From: Arenibacter amylolyticus | GTDB taxonomy: Bacteria; Bacteroidota; Bacteroidia; Flavobacteriales; Flavobacteriaceae | Assembly: GCF_002150785.1 (NCBI RefSeq) | Contig: NZ_MTAZ01000049.1 | Coordinates: 21,888 to 85,887, forward strand | Reading direction: 5' to 3' | DNA length: 64,000 nucleotides | In this document: piece by piece, positions 35,338 to 44,091 of the stretch | How positions within the stretch are numbered: the first letter of the stretch is position 1 | How the letters are laid out: each line of letters begins with the position of its first letter | Translations under genes and position numbers: made by a program | Notes under the pieces: generated by a model | Databases searched by the model: none | Told to the model about the DNA's origin: nothing | Seen by the model: the letters and a program-made list of their open reading frames with translations, nothing else

Positions 35338-36144
35338 TTATTTCATATTTTCCTTCACCATATTATAGAACTCATAAAACTTAGGCTGAACTATAATTTC
35401 CGTTGCGGTGTCTATGCTATAAAGTCCCAGTTCGGATTTGCCGGTGGCAAGCATTCTTTTTGCCTCCACTTCGTATTTATCTTCCAAGAGATATGCTATG
35501 GTAGCTGCTTGTTGGGTGCTAATTTTCCAGTTGTCGTGCTTTTTCTGTGCATTGTTCACTAAATTACTATTGCTTACAATGGTAATGTCCAAGCTGGGAT
35601 CTGCCTTTAATATACTGCCAATTTTACTGATAACAGCCTCACCTTCTGGGGTTACTTTGTTGCTTTTGGTTGGATCTCCAAATAAGAAAGCATTGTCTAA
35701 GGAAATCGTAATAGCCCCTTTGCTGATCGCAATTTTTGTATCTGGGCCTAGATTCTTCTTAAATAAGGTTAAAGTTGCAAAGGTTACAGAATCCCTGCTG
35801 GTTAAAGCATCGCTAATAGCCCTTAATTGCCCTTCGTTCTTCTGAAGACTGGCTAAGGTACTATTGATATATTCGGACCTTTTGGTAGATGCTTCGGTGA
35901 AATTGTTTAAGCTCTGTAGTAGGTTGTTATTGGTAACCCTTAACTCCTCCAACTGGGCTTCGTACGATTTAACTTTAGCAGAACTCATTCGCTCTAGTCG
36001 CCTTACCTCAGACAAGGTGGTTTCAGTTTCCCGTAAGCGCGATTCTAGATCTTCCACTTCTTGCATTAACTCCCTTCTGTTTTGGGAATAGGAGATAGTA
36101 ACGGTCATTAATAAGATTAGGGCGGTAATAATATTTTTTCTCAT
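35338..36144 (-). CDS. OmpA-like protein with degenerate peptidoglycan-binding site
   Basis: A 268-residue exported protein (signal peptide ending SYSQ at 17-21) with a long coiled coil (25-120) and a C-terminal OmpA-like fold. It parallels the OmpA lipoprotein encoded at 41519: both have SDALTSRDSV/NDALTRRDSV before the domain, DNW in the middle and a FYxMxxExMK tail. In OmpA domains an Asp (GHTD) and an Arg (xxRA) hold the diaminopimelate of peptidoglycan; here those positions are SNSN (Asn194) and QQA (Gln212), so binding is probably lost or changed. Function is unknown. Confidence 0.8.
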   Translation of the reverse strand: MRKNIITALILLMTVTISYSQNRRELMQEVEDLESRLRETETTLSEVRRLERMSSAKVKSYEAQLEELRVTNNNLLQSLNNFTEASTKRSEYINSTLASLQKNEGQLRAISDALTSRDSVTFATLTLFKKNLGPDTKIAISKGAITISLDNAFLFGDPTKSNKVTPEGEAVISKIGSILKADPSLDITIVSNSNLVNNAQKKHDNWKISTQQAATIAYLLEDKYEVEAKRMLATGKSELGLYSIDTATEIIVQPKFYEFYNMVKENMK

Positions 36145-36188
36145 TTATATAGGTAGTTTTTTCAATCGGATTCCGATAGTTCAATCAG

Positions 36189-36196
36189 CAAATTTA
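36189..36196 (-). promoter_or_regulatory. Candidate -7 box of the OmpA-like gene
   Basis: On the minus strand the bases read TAAATTTG followed by C, a good match to TAnnTTTG, 45 nt before the ATG. A second TAGATTTG lies 19 nt upstream of it (36208-36215). No clear -33 element supports either. Confidence 0.35.
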
Positions 36197-36313
36197 ACCA
36201 AATAGTTCAAATCTATATAGTTAATTTAACGCTAGTCCAAGTTAAAGAAGTTTAATAGGGGAAAATGGATAGGAATACCCCTGGCTTTTGATGCAAATAC
36301 GGGGGAAATTAAC

Positions 36314-36352
36314 AAGAGGCAGGGAATGGTTAACCACTATTCCCTGCCTCTT
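36314..36352 (-). terminator. Hairpin after the M20 gene, probable terminator
   Basis: A perfect 14-bp stem AAGAGGCAGGGAAT / ATTCCCTGCCTCTT with an 11-nt loop that itself contains the palindrome GGTTAACC. It lies 17 nt beyond the end of the minus-strand M20 gene. The T-run on that strand is weak. Confidence 0.65.
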
Positions 36353-36369
36353 TCCATGAGGTAGATCCA

Positions 36370-37644
36370 TTATTGATTTAAAAAGTCGAGACACAATTCT
36401 GTCATCGCCTTCACGCCCAATAATAGACCATCTTCGTCTATCCGGAAATCAGGCGTGTGATGCGGAAAAGAATCCTTTGTTCCAGGCGTCATACCACCCA
36501 GAAAGAAAAAGAAGCCAGGCACTTCTTTTTGGTAATAGGAGAAATCCTCGGCTCCGGTTACCGCTTTTTGTGTTTGCACATTGTTTTCGCCAGCGACCCT
36601 TTTAAGAGTGGGTAGCATCCGGGTTACCAAGTCAGGGTCGTTATAGGTGATTTCTGTGGCCTCCTTTATCTCGATCGTAGCTTCCCCACCGTAGGCTTTT
36701 GCAATGGTGGGAACCATTTCCTTCATTCTGCGATTAATTAGATCCTTCATGTCGTAATCCAAGGTACGGATGGTACCGATCATTTCAGCAGTTTCTGGAA
36801 TAATATTGAACCGCACTCCAGAATTGATTTTGCCGACGGTAATAACTGCGGCCTCATTGGTAAGCTGCGCTTCCCTACTGATGATGGTTTGCAACCCATC
36901 AATAATTTTTGCACTTATCAATATGGGGTCTACCCCTGCCCAGGGTTGGGAACCATGACTTTGTTTCCCTTTTACCTTAATTTCAAAACTTTGTGCGGCG
37001 GCCATGGTACCTCCAGACTTATAGCGAATAACACCAACTGGGGTTTGGGAGTTAATATGAAGGCCAAAAATGGCATCCACATCCGGATTTTTAAGGACCC
37101 CCTCTTTTACCATCAATAGCGCCCCGCCTTCTTCCCCTGGTGGCGGACCTTCCTCTGCGGGTTGAAAGATGAATTTTACGCTACCCTTGATCTTGTCCTT
37201 GTTTTTGGATAAGATTTCGGCGACCCCCATTAGAATGGCAGTATGGGTATCATGACCGCAGGCGTGCATTACGCCCACTTCCTGACCAAGAAATTCTGAG
37301 ACTTCGGTAGATTTAAAGGGTAGATCGTTTCGTTCCGTTACAGGGAGTGCATCAATATCTGCCCTAAGTGCGATTACCTTTCCGGGCTTATTTCCCTTTA
37401 GTACGCCCACGACGCCTGTTTTGGCGACCCCTGTTTCTACCTCTATTCCTAAAGAACGCAGGTGGGTGGCTATTTTCTCGGCAGTTTTAAATTCTCTATT
37501 GGAGAGCTCAGGGTACTGATGAAAATCGCGCCTCCACTCAATTACCTGTTCTTCAATTGCTGAGTATTCTTTATCTAATTTATAGTTTTGTGCCGTAAGG
37601 CTGTAACAGCCAAGGAACATGGTGGCAATTAATAAATGTTTCAT
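36370..37644 (-). CDS. M20 family amidohydrolase / peptidase, secreted
   Basis: A 424-residue M20D-type amidohydrolase with a signal peptide (MKHLLIATMFLGCYSLTAQ). Metal-binding motifs are MHACGHDTHTAIL, the Glu-Glu of FQPAEEGPPPGEEGGA, and the C-terminal ITGAEDFSYYQKEVPGFFFFLG with its His-containing FPHHTPDF. The dimerisation domain lies between (HGSQPWAGVDPI). Relatives cleave N-acyl amino acids or hippurate-like conjugates. It appears monocistronic. Confidence 0.93.
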   Translation of the reverse strand: MKHLLIATMFLGCYSLTAQNYKLDKEYSAIEEQVIEWRRDFHQYPELSNREFKTAEKIATHLRSLGIEVETGVAKTGVVGVLKGNKPGKVIALRADIDALPVTERNDLPFKSTEVSEFLGQEVGVMHACGHDTHTAILMGVAEILSKNKDKIKGSVKFIFQPAEEGPPPGEEGGALLMVKEGVLKNPDVDAIFGLHINSQTPVGVIRYKSGGTMAAAQSFEIKVKGKQSHGSQPWAGVDPILISAKIIDGLQTIISREAQLTNEAAVITVGKINSGVRFNIIPETAEMIGTIRTLDYDMKDLINRRMKEMVPTIAKAYGGEATIEIKEATEITYNDPDLVTRMLPTLKRVAGENNVQTQKAVTGAEDFSYYQKEVPGFFFFLGGMTPGTKDSFPHHTPDFRIDEDGLLLGVKAMTELCLDFLNQ

Positions 37645-37970
37645 AAAGGGTCTTTTTGTTATCGTGATTTATTATGTGCTAAACAGGTAGAATCTAAGTA
37701 GGTGCCTAACTGTCGCAAACTACCTATTGCTATAGGAAATTATATTTTTCCACTAAATCTGTGCAAATACAGTTTGCCTTTTCTTAGAATCCTAAATTTA
37801 TCAAAACTGGTATCGTTATAGGTAATATTTATTGTTTAAATTGTATAAATATATCGAAATTTGCCAAGGATTTGGTAGTGGTTGGATTTTTTATTGAACC
37901 ATCAACTTTTGGATAAGGCCAATAATGGTTACTTTCACCGATCCTTAAAGGACTAAAATTAAATAGACAG
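37645..37970. other. Divergent intergenic region, 326 bp
   Basis: It lies between the M20 gene (minus) and the helicase gene (plus). It holds a short perfect inverted repeat GCAAA-TACAG-TTTGC at 37763-37777, which could be an operator, but no convincing promoter box and no small gene. Confidence 0.55.
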
Positions 37971-40292
37971 TTGGAGAAGTATTTAAATGAGTTGAATGAG
38001 GCCCAAAAAGCCCCTGTCCTTCATAAAGATGGACCCTTAATGGTGATTGCAGGTGCTGGCTCGGGAAAGACAAGGGTACTTACCTATCGCATTGCCTATC
38101 TTATGAATCAGGGGGTAGATGCGTTTAATATTTTATCCCTAACCTTTACCAATAAGGCAGCACGGGAAATGAAGAGTCGTATTTCCCAAATTGTAGGTTC
38201 GTCCGAAGCAAAAAACTTGATGATGGGTACCTTCCACTCGGTTTTTGCAAAGCTTTTACGTTTCGACGGTGATAAACTGGGTTACCCAAGTAATTTTACG
38301 ATTTACGATACCCAAGATTCCCAGCGACTTATCGCTGCAATCATTAAAGAGATGGGATTAGACAGGGATATTTATAAGTATAAACAGGTGCAGAATAGGA
38401 TATCCTCCTATAAAAACAGCCTAATTACCGTAAAGGCATATTATAATAATCCCGATCTGATGGAGGCCGATGCTATGGCCAAGCGGCCGCGTATGGGAGA
38501 GATATATCAGAATTATGTGGATCGATGCTTTAAGGCTGGGGCCATGGATTTTGATGACTTATTATTGCGTACCAATGAGTTGCTTACCCGATTCCCCGAA
38601 GTGCTGTCTAAATACCAGAATAGGTTTCGGTATATATTGGTAGATGAGTACCAGGATACCAATCACTCCCAGTATTTGATCATTAAAGCCCTATCCGATA
38701 AATTTCAAAATATATGTGTGGTAGGAGACGATGCCCAAAGTATTTATTCCTTTAGGGGGGCCAACATTAGTAACATCCTTAACTTCCAGAAGGATTACGA
38801 CAATGTGGGCATGTACCGATTGGAGCAGAATTATAGGTCTACCAAAAATATTGTAAATGCCGCCAACTCCATCATTGCCAATAACAAGAATCAATTGGAG
38901 AAAGTGGTATGGACGTCTAATGACGACGGACCCTTGATAAAGGTGCATCAAAGCCCCACCGATGCGGAGGAAGGTAGGTTTGTAGCTGGCTCTATTTTTG
39001 AGCATAAAATGCAAGAGCAGCTGCCTAATGGGCATTTTGCAGTACTATATAGAACCAACTCCCAATCCAGGGCTATTGAAGACGCTCTTAGAAAAAGGGA
39101 TATTCCTTATAGAATTTATGGAGGGCTCTCCTTTTATCAGCGTAAAGAGATAAAAGATGTACTGTCCTATTTGCGTTTGGTAATAAACCCTAAGGACGAA
39201 GAGGCTATAAAGCGGGTCATTAACTTTCCAGCTAGGGGGATAGGTCAAAGTACGATGGATAAACTCACCGTGGCCGCCAATCACTATAACCGATCCATTT
39301 TTGAGGTTATAGAGCATCTAGATCGTATAAATCTAAAGATAAATTCTGGGACAAAGAGAAAATTGGCCGATTTTGTGAGCATGATTAAAAGCTTTCAAAT
39401 AATGAACGAGAGCGAGGATGCTTTTGTATTGGCAGAAAATGTAGCTAAAAAAACTGGTCTCTTGCTAGAGTATAAAAAAGACGGTACTCCAGAGGGAATC
39501 GGTAAAATGGAAAACATTGAAGAGCTGCTGAACGGTATTAAAGATTTTGTAGAGGGTCAGAAAGAAGTAGCCGATGCCAAGGGAGATCTAGGGGAGTTTT
39601 TGGAAGATGTAGCCTTGGCGACCGATTTGGATAAGGATACTGGTGATGATGATAGGGTGGCATTAATGACCATACATCTCGCCAAAGGATTGGAGTTTCC
39701 GTATGTGTATATTGTAGGAATGGAGGAAGATCTTTTCCCTTCCGCCATGAGTATGAGTACTAGGAGTGAGTTAGAAGAGGAGCGTAGATTGTTTTATGTA
39801 GCCCTTACCAGAGCAGAGAAGCAGGCTTATCTCACCTTTACCCAGAACCGATACCGTTGGGGGAAGTTAATAGATGCAGAGCCAAGTAGATTTATTGAGG
39901 AGATAGACGAGAAGTATGTGGAGAACTTAACTCCCATTAAAAGTAATAGGTATACCCCGTTAATAGATGTTGATATTTTTGGGGATGTGGATAAAAGTAA
40001 ATTGCGCCAGCATAAGCCGGTGCAGGGGACTCCGCCAAAAGGGAATGCTCCCAATGAGAACCAATTGCGCAAGCTACGCAAGTTAAAACCAACGTTAGAC
40101 GTCCCTGTAGGAAACACCAATCAGGTAGATCCTGGGCTGGTAGAGGGGGCAAGGGTAAACCATACCAGGTTTGGTAGGGGGCAGGTTATTAAAATAGAAG
40201 GAGTTGGCAATGATAAAAAGGCAGAAATAAAGTTTGATAAGGGCGATGTAAAAAAGCTGCTGCTCCGTTTTGCTAAGTTAGAATTACTTTAA
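37971..40292 (+). CDS. ATP-dependent DNA helicase, UvrD/PcrA/Rep family
   Basis: A 773-residue superfamily 1 helicase acting in excision repair, mismatch repair and fork restart. Motif I is AGAGSGKT (27-34), II is VDEYQDTNHSQ, III GDDAQSIYSFRGA, IV YRSTKNI, V MTIHLAKGLEFPYVYIVG and VI ALTRAEKQ. The C-terminus (GARVNHTRFGRGQVIKIEG, about 725-773) is the Tudor-like domain that in PcrA contacts RNA polymerase. The start is a TTG: the first residues EKYLNELNEAQKAPV match the family N-terminus and no in-frame ATG precedes it. Monocistronic. Confidence 0.95.
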   Translation: MEKYLNELNEAQKAPVLHKDGPLMVIAGAGSGKTRVLTYRIAYLMNQGVDAFNILSLTFTNKAAREMKSRISQIVGSSEAKNLMMGTFHSVFAKLLRFDGDKLGYPSNFTIYDTQDSQRLIAAIIKEMGLDRDIYKYKQVQNRISSYKNSLITVKAYYNNPDLMEADAMAKRPRMGEIYQNYVDRCFKAGAMDFDDLLLRTNELLTRFPEVLSKYQNRFRYILVDEYQDTNHSQYLIIKALSDKFQNICVVGDDAQSIYSFRGANISNILNFQKDYDNVGMYRLEQNYRSTKNIVNAANSIIANNKNQLEKVVWTSNDDGPLIKVHQSPTDAEEGRFVAGSIFEHKMQEQLPNGHFAVLYRTNSQSRAIEDALRKRDIPYRIYGGLSFYQRKEIKDVLSYLRLVINPKDEEAIKRVINFPARGIGQSTMDKLTVAANHYNRSIFEVIEHLDRINLKINSGTKRKLADFVSMIKSFQIMNESEDAFVLAENVAKKTGLLLEYKKDGTPEGIGKMENIEELLNGIKDFVEGQKEVADAKGDLGEFLEDVALATDLDKDTGDDDRVALMTIHLAKGLEFPYVYIVGMEEDLFPSAMSMSTRSELEEERRLFYVALTRAEKQAYLTFTQNRYRWGKLIDAEPSRFIEEIDEKYVENLTPIKSNRYTPLIDVDIFGDVDKSKLRQHKPVQGTPPKGNAPNENQLRKLRKLKPTLDVPVGNTNQVDPGLVEGARVNHTRFGRGQVIKIEGVGNDKKAEIKFDKGDVKKLLLRFAKLELL

Positions 40293-40714
40293 TCCATTGC
40301 TGTTAGACCTCGCTTTTTAGGTCTTCTTCGGGGAAAAAGCTGCTTTTAGAAAATAACGCTGTATATTAATATTTCCCCATGAGAGAGTACAGCTGGTACG
40401 ACTCTCGTGGGGAACGCTGTAGGTGTTTATGTTCTAATTTTTTAGCAGCCACTACTTTTAAATGGGGTGGTTATATAAGCAGGCAATAAATAAGAGGTAA
40501 AGGGCGGATGTATATTTGAGAGTTTAGGCATTGTCCCTTTTATGAGGCCTTCGCAATGCTATGGAATCCAATTCCTAGTATTGGTAGCATCCTGTGGCAC
40601 CAAGTGGGAGTCATGCTCAGGTATATACCACTGGTTAGGGATGTTAGAACACATCACTGGTCTATATTTAAATTAATTATCTTTATAAACCAAAACGTCT
40701 ATTCTAATTTTAAT
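40293..40714. other. Intergenic region with hairpins, 422 bp
   Basis: After the helicase gene come a small AGACCT/AGGTCT hairpin (40305-40324) that may act as a weak terminator, and a larger hairpin at 40373-40414 described separately. The rest shows no gene; an open frame running into tsaC from 40556 is an upstream extension without family support. Confidence 0.55.
40373..40414. repeat. Long inverted repeat (17 paired positions) flanked by a 9-nt direct repeat
   Basis: The arms TTCCCCATGAGAG and CTCTCGTGGGGAA pair over 13 positions (one G-T), then after a small internal loop GTAC pairs with GTAC around the loop AGCTG. The nonamer AACGCTGTA occurs just left (40355-40363) and just at the right edge (40413-40421). 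There is no following T-run, so it is not a typical terminator. Confidence 0.7.
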
Positions 40715-41335
40715 ATGTCTGAATTCATTAAAATTTACCCAGAGAATCCCAATCCTAGGGAAATTAACAAGGTAGTGAAGGTGCTTCGCAAAGGAGGCTT
40801 AATTATTTATCCAACGGATACTGTTTATGGTTTGGGGTGTGATATTACCAATACCAAAGCTTTGGAAAAGATTGCCTGGATAAAGGGGGTGAAATTGGCC
40901 AAGGCAAATTGGTCTTTTATCTGTGCGGATTTAAGCAATATGTCAGACTATGTCAGGCAAATTGATACCGCTACCTTCAAGATACTAAAAAGGGCATTGC
41001 CTGGTCCGTATACCTTTATTTTACCAGGGAACAATAGCCTGCCAAAGGCTTTTAAGAATAAGAAAACAGTGGGGATTAGGGTTCCAGACAACTCCATAGC
41101 TAGGACTCTAGTGGAGGCTCTAGGCAACCCAATAGTTTCTACCTCTATTAGGGATGAAGATACGCTATTAGAGTATACCACCGATCCAGAACTGATTTTT
41201 GAAAAGTGGAAGAACCTAGTGGATATTGTTATAGACGGAGGTTATGGGGACAACGTAGCTTCTACAGTAATAGATTTATCCCAAGACGAACCAATTATCG
41301 TTAGGGAAGGAAAGGGGAGTTTAGATGTTTTATAA
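40715..41335 (+). CDS. tsaC: L-threonylcarbamoyladenylate synthase (TsaC/Sua5/YrdC)
   Basis: A 206-residue YrdC-fold enzyme making threonylcarbamoyl-AMP for the t6A37 modification of ANN-decoding tRNAs. Signatures: GGLIIYPTDTVYGLGCD, the PGPYTFIL segment, TVGIRVPD, NPIVSTS and the C-terminal ASTVIDLS. Length fits the short TsaC class. The start at MSEFIKIYPENP was taken because the 53 residues in front of it are unlike the family. It ends 184 nt before a convergent OmpA gene, with a strong shared terminator. Confidence 0.93.
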   Translation: MSEFIKIYPENPNPREINKVVKVLRKGGLIIYPTDTVYGLGCDITNTKALEKIAWIKGVKLAKANWSFICADLSNMSDYVRQIDTATFKILKRALPGPYTFILPGNNSLPKAFKNKKTVGIRVPDNSIARTLVEALGNPIVSTSIRDEDTLLEYTTDPELIFEKWKNLVDIVIDGGYGDNVASTVIDLSQDEPIIVREGKGSLDVL

Positions 41336-41472
41336 GTGGTGGCGCTTGGTGGTTTCTTTTGCTATCAACAGCCGTTAATTTTAGTGTCTACTTCTGTTGG
41401 GTACGGTGTCATATAATTAATTAAGTGGGAGGTATATTTTTCAGCTTGAACTAATCAAAATAATAGTCAAAA

Positions 41473-41499
41473 AAAAAGCGACCAATTTGGTCGCTTTTT
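41473..41499. terminator. Bidirectional intrinsic terminator
   Basis: A perfect 11-bp stem AAAAAGCGACC / GGTCGCTTTTT with a 5-nt loop AATTT, between the convergent tsaC and ompA genes, with T-runs on both strands. Confidence 0.9.
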
Positions 41500-41518
41500 A
41501 ATTTTATAACTATTCTGC

Positions 41519-42367
41519 TTAGTTAATTGCAGGATCTTTCATTCCTTCTTCGATCATGCTATAGAACTGATCAATTTTTGGAAGTACTACTATACGAGTT
41601 CTTCTGTTCTTGGCATTATCAGTAGCTGATACAGGTAGGTACTGAGATCTACCAGCAGCAGTCATACGTTTTGGGTCTACGTTGTAATCGTTCTGTAGGA
41701 TACGTACAACAGAGGTAGCACGCTTAACACTTAAGTCCCAGTTATCCAATAACACACCACTTCTGTAAGAGCGAGGGTCAGTATGTCCTTCAACCATAAA
41801 CTCAAAATCTGGCTTATTGTTTACTACCTGAGCAACTTTTCCTAATACTTCTTTAGCTTTGTTGGTAACGGTATAGCTTCCGCTTCTAAACAATAGCTTG
41901 TCTGAAATAGAAACAAATACAACTCCTTTTTCAACACTGATTTCGATATCCTCATCATCCAAGTTTCCAAGAACACCTTTTAAGCTTTGTACCAAGGCAA
42001 GGTTCACAGAATCCCTTCTTGTAAGTGCGTCGTTTAATTTTCTAATAGTAAGATCTTTTTCCCTTAAGCTCTCCAAAGATCTCTCTAAGTTATCGGCTCC
42101 TTTAGTAGTAAGGGTGGTAAGATTACCCATATTGTTGATCAAATCTTGATTGTTCGCTTTCAAGAATGCGTTTTGTTCTTCTAAGGTCTGCATTTTAGAA
42201 AGAGCCGCAGCCTTATCCTCCAAGCAAGTATTAAGTTTAACGGTGGCAGAGTTAAGCAAATCTTGTGTTTCTTTTGCCTTTGCCTCTAGATTAGCGTACT
42301 TCTTCTGTGAAACACAGGAGGATAACAATAACGTTGCTCCTAAACAACTTAAAATAATTTTCTTCAT
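41519..42367 (-). CDS. OmpA family lipoprotein
   Basis: A 282-residue lipoprotein (MKKIILSCLGATLLLSSC, lipobox Cys18). A coiled coil (20-125) precedes a canonical OmpA/Pal C-domain: VEGHTDPRS with Asp197, DNWDLSVKRA with Arg216 and NRRTRIVV (254-261), i.e. the residues that bind peptidoglycan diaminopimelate are intact. It tethers the outer membrane to the cell wall. A minus-strand TATTTTTG lies 62 nt upstream of the ATG. It is probably highly expressed, to judge by the strong terminator and unusually regular codon use (inference). Confidence 0.92.
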   Translation of the reverse strand: MKKIILSCLGATLLLSSCVSQKKYANLEAKAKETQDLLNSATVKLNTCLEDKAAALSKMQTLEEQNAFLKANNQDLINNMGNLTTLTTKGADNLERSLESLREKDLTIRKLNDALTRRDSVNLALVQSLKGVLGNLDDEDIEISVEKGVVFVSISDKLLFRSGSYTVTNKAKEVLGKVAQVVNNKPDFEFMVEGHTDPRSYRSGVLLDNWDLSVKRATSVVRILQNDYNVDPKRMTAAGRSQYLPVSATDNAKNRRTRIVVLPKIDQFYSMIEEGMKDPAIN

Positions 42368-42428
42368 AGTGATTCTAATAATTATTAATGGTTTTATGAT
42401 ACTATTCTACTGCGGTTGTAGTCGAAGC

Positions 42429-42436
42429 CAAAAATA
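42429..42436 (-). promoter_or_regulatory. Candidate -7 box of the ompA gene
   Basis: The minus strand reads TATTTTTG, fitting TAnnTTTG, 62 nt upstream of the ATG. No -33 TTTG is seen at the right distance. Confidence 0.35.
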
Positions 42437-42469
42437 TATAAAAAGTCCACATTTAATAGGCTATTTTAG

Positions 42470-43474
42470 TTAATCTTTTACTAAAATGTTAAAGAATTTA
42501 ATGTGTTTAACGAAATGCGACCAAACAATGGAGGTAGTGCTATAATATCCCTCTATAAACGAATGTCGTTCACGTTTTTTGAACATACTATTAAAGTTCT
42601 TGTAAAAACTGAAATGTGCTTGTACAATGGCCCAACAATGCTTTGGTTTTCCCTGTAACACAAATCGTATCCCAGCAATTCCATCCAATATAAACCGTAA
42701 AAAGATGATGGGAAAGCTTTTGTGGGGAGGTAAGTTTTTAAGAATGGAAAATAAGGAGTTTCTAAAGTTAAGAAACGTTTTTTTGGGGTTCATATTACCT
42801 AGGGTAGATCCTCCTAAATGATAAATTTCGGAACTGCCTACATAATAAACATGATGTCCATTGTTTTTGGCCCTCCAACACAAATCTATTTCTTCCTGAT
42901 GTGCAAAATAAGCTTCATCAAAACCCTTCAGCTGATGAAACACCTCGCTTTTAATAAACATGCAGGCACCCGTTGCCCAAAAAATCTCTATGGTATCATT
43001 GTACTGGCCACGGTCTTCCTCTAGTTCCTGAAAAATGCGTCCCCTACAAAAAGGATATCCAAATTTATCTATAAATCCACCTGCTGCTCCTGCGTATTCA
43101 AAATAGGACTTTTTATTATAGTCTAAGATTTTAGGTTGAATGATAGCGGCTTTTGGATTATTTGAAAATTCGCTGATAATGGGCTTCAACCAGTCCTTGC
43201 TTACCGCTATGTCGGAATTAAGCAAACAATATACATCGGCCTTTACGTGACGCAAGGCATCGTTATAACCCTTTGCATATCCACCATTGCTACTGTTTTG
43301 AATAATGGTAATCTCCGGATAGTTCTCCTTAATGAAGGCTATGGAATTATCGGTAGAGGCATTGTCTGCCACATAAATATCTGCCTCTTTTGAAAATGAG
43401 GTTACTGAAGGCAAAAACTTCTCCAGAAGTGCTTCCCCGTTCCAATTTAGTATTACAACTGCAATTTTTAACAT
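42470..43474 (-). CDS. Glycosyltransferase family 2 (rhamnosyltransferase-like)
   Basis: A 334-residue cytoplasmic or membrane-associated GT2 enzyme. The GT-A fold starts VVILNWNGEALLEKFL (6-21); YVADNASTDNS and NGGYAKGYN follow, the DXD-type metal site is in CLLNSDIAV, and the acceptor side has ATGACMFIKSEVF, FDEAYFAHQEEIDLCWRAK with the catalytic-base ED-like pair (EEID). The pattern is that of WcaA/rhamnosyltransferase-like members acting on cell-surface polysaccharides. The C-terminal 80 residues are hydrophobic and basic. No other polysaccharide gene is adjacent. Confidence 0.92.
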   Translation of the reverse strand: MLKIAVVILNWNGEALLEKFLPSVTSFSKEADIYVADNASTDNSIAFIKENYPEITIIQNSSNGGYAKGYNDALRHVKADVYCLLNSDIAVSKDWLKPIISEFSNNPKAAIIQPKILDYNKKSYFEYAGAAGGFIDKFGYPFCRGRIFQELEEDRGQYNDTIEIFWATGACMFIKSEVFHQLKGFDEAYFAHQEEIDLCWRAKNNGHHVYYVGSSEIYHLGGSTLGNMNPKKTFLNFRNSLFSILKNLPPHKSFPIIFLRFILDGIAGIRFVLQGKPKHCWAIVQAHFSFYKNFNSMFKKRERHSFIEGYYSTTSIVWSHFVKHIKFFNILVKD

Positions 43475-43618
43475 GTAAGGACTCCCAGTGTACGTTAGGG
43501 GATTTTTTAGGTTTGATTAAGGGCGCAAAATAAAGGATTTTTTTATAAGTGAGTGGTTTCTCTGTCAAAGGTGTTACCCTGGCACCCATTTTTCCTAATA
43601 AATGCTTGCCCTACCCTC

Positions 43619-44065
43619 CTAGGGGGTATAATTAGGAATGGTTTTAAGAAAAGTGTACAGTTCATCCTCCAAATCCATTTGGCAATAATAATGATTTTGG
43701 CCGTTGGTAACCATGAGGTATTTTGCATTGAGCTGAAGGTTGTATCGGGCAATTTGATCAAAAACATCTTGGGATATGTTGATTTGTGGAGCTTTACATT
43801 CTACCAGCAGCAGGATATCGCCATTGGGGCGAAACACCACCACGTCATAGCGCTTTTTTAAATTATTGACCAAAAGTTGCTTTTCAACATTGATGTGGCT
43901 CAAGGGATAATTTTTCTCATTTAACAAATAATGGACCACGTGCTGTCGCACCCATTCTTCTGGTTGAAGGAGCACGAATTTTTTGCGGATGACATCAAAA
44001 ATATAGATTTTATTTTCCCTATTTTTGAAGCGAAACGAATATGTTGGAAAGTTTAATGGCACCAT
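43619..44065 (-). CDS. Stand-alone HSDR_N (type I restriction R N-terminal-like) protein
   Basis: A 148-residue PD-(D/E)XK nuclease-like domain resembling the N-terminus of type I restriction HsdR subunits (HSDR_N_2). Visible are LLQPEEWVRQHVVHYLL (30-48), the acidic Asp74 in KRYDVVVF, and the ECK triad end LLVECKAP (Glu89, Lys91), with a Gln-rich following helix. Helicase and methylase parts are absent. It is divergent from holA with only 26 bp between the starts, so the promoters must overlap. Function is unknown; a nuclease or nucleic-acid binding role in replication or repair is inference. Confidence 0.85.
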   Translation of the reverse strand: MVPLNFPTYSFRFKNRENKIYIFDVIRKKFVLLQPEEWVRQHVVHYLLNEKNYPLSHINVEKQLLVNNLKKRYDVVVFRPNGDILLLVECKAPQINISQDVFDQIARYNLQLNAKYLMVTNGQNHYYCQMDLEDELYTFLKTIPNYTP

Positions 44066-44091
44066 AATGCAAAGTTGAGGATATTTTTTAA

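Noticed and set aside
40556..40714. N-terminal extension of TsaC
   Set aside because: The 53 extra residues do not resemble the family, which begins at the Met of MSEFIKIYP.
43619..44065. Type I restriction-modification system
   Set aside because: Only the HSDR_N-like domain is present; no HsdM, HsdS or helicase part is nearby.
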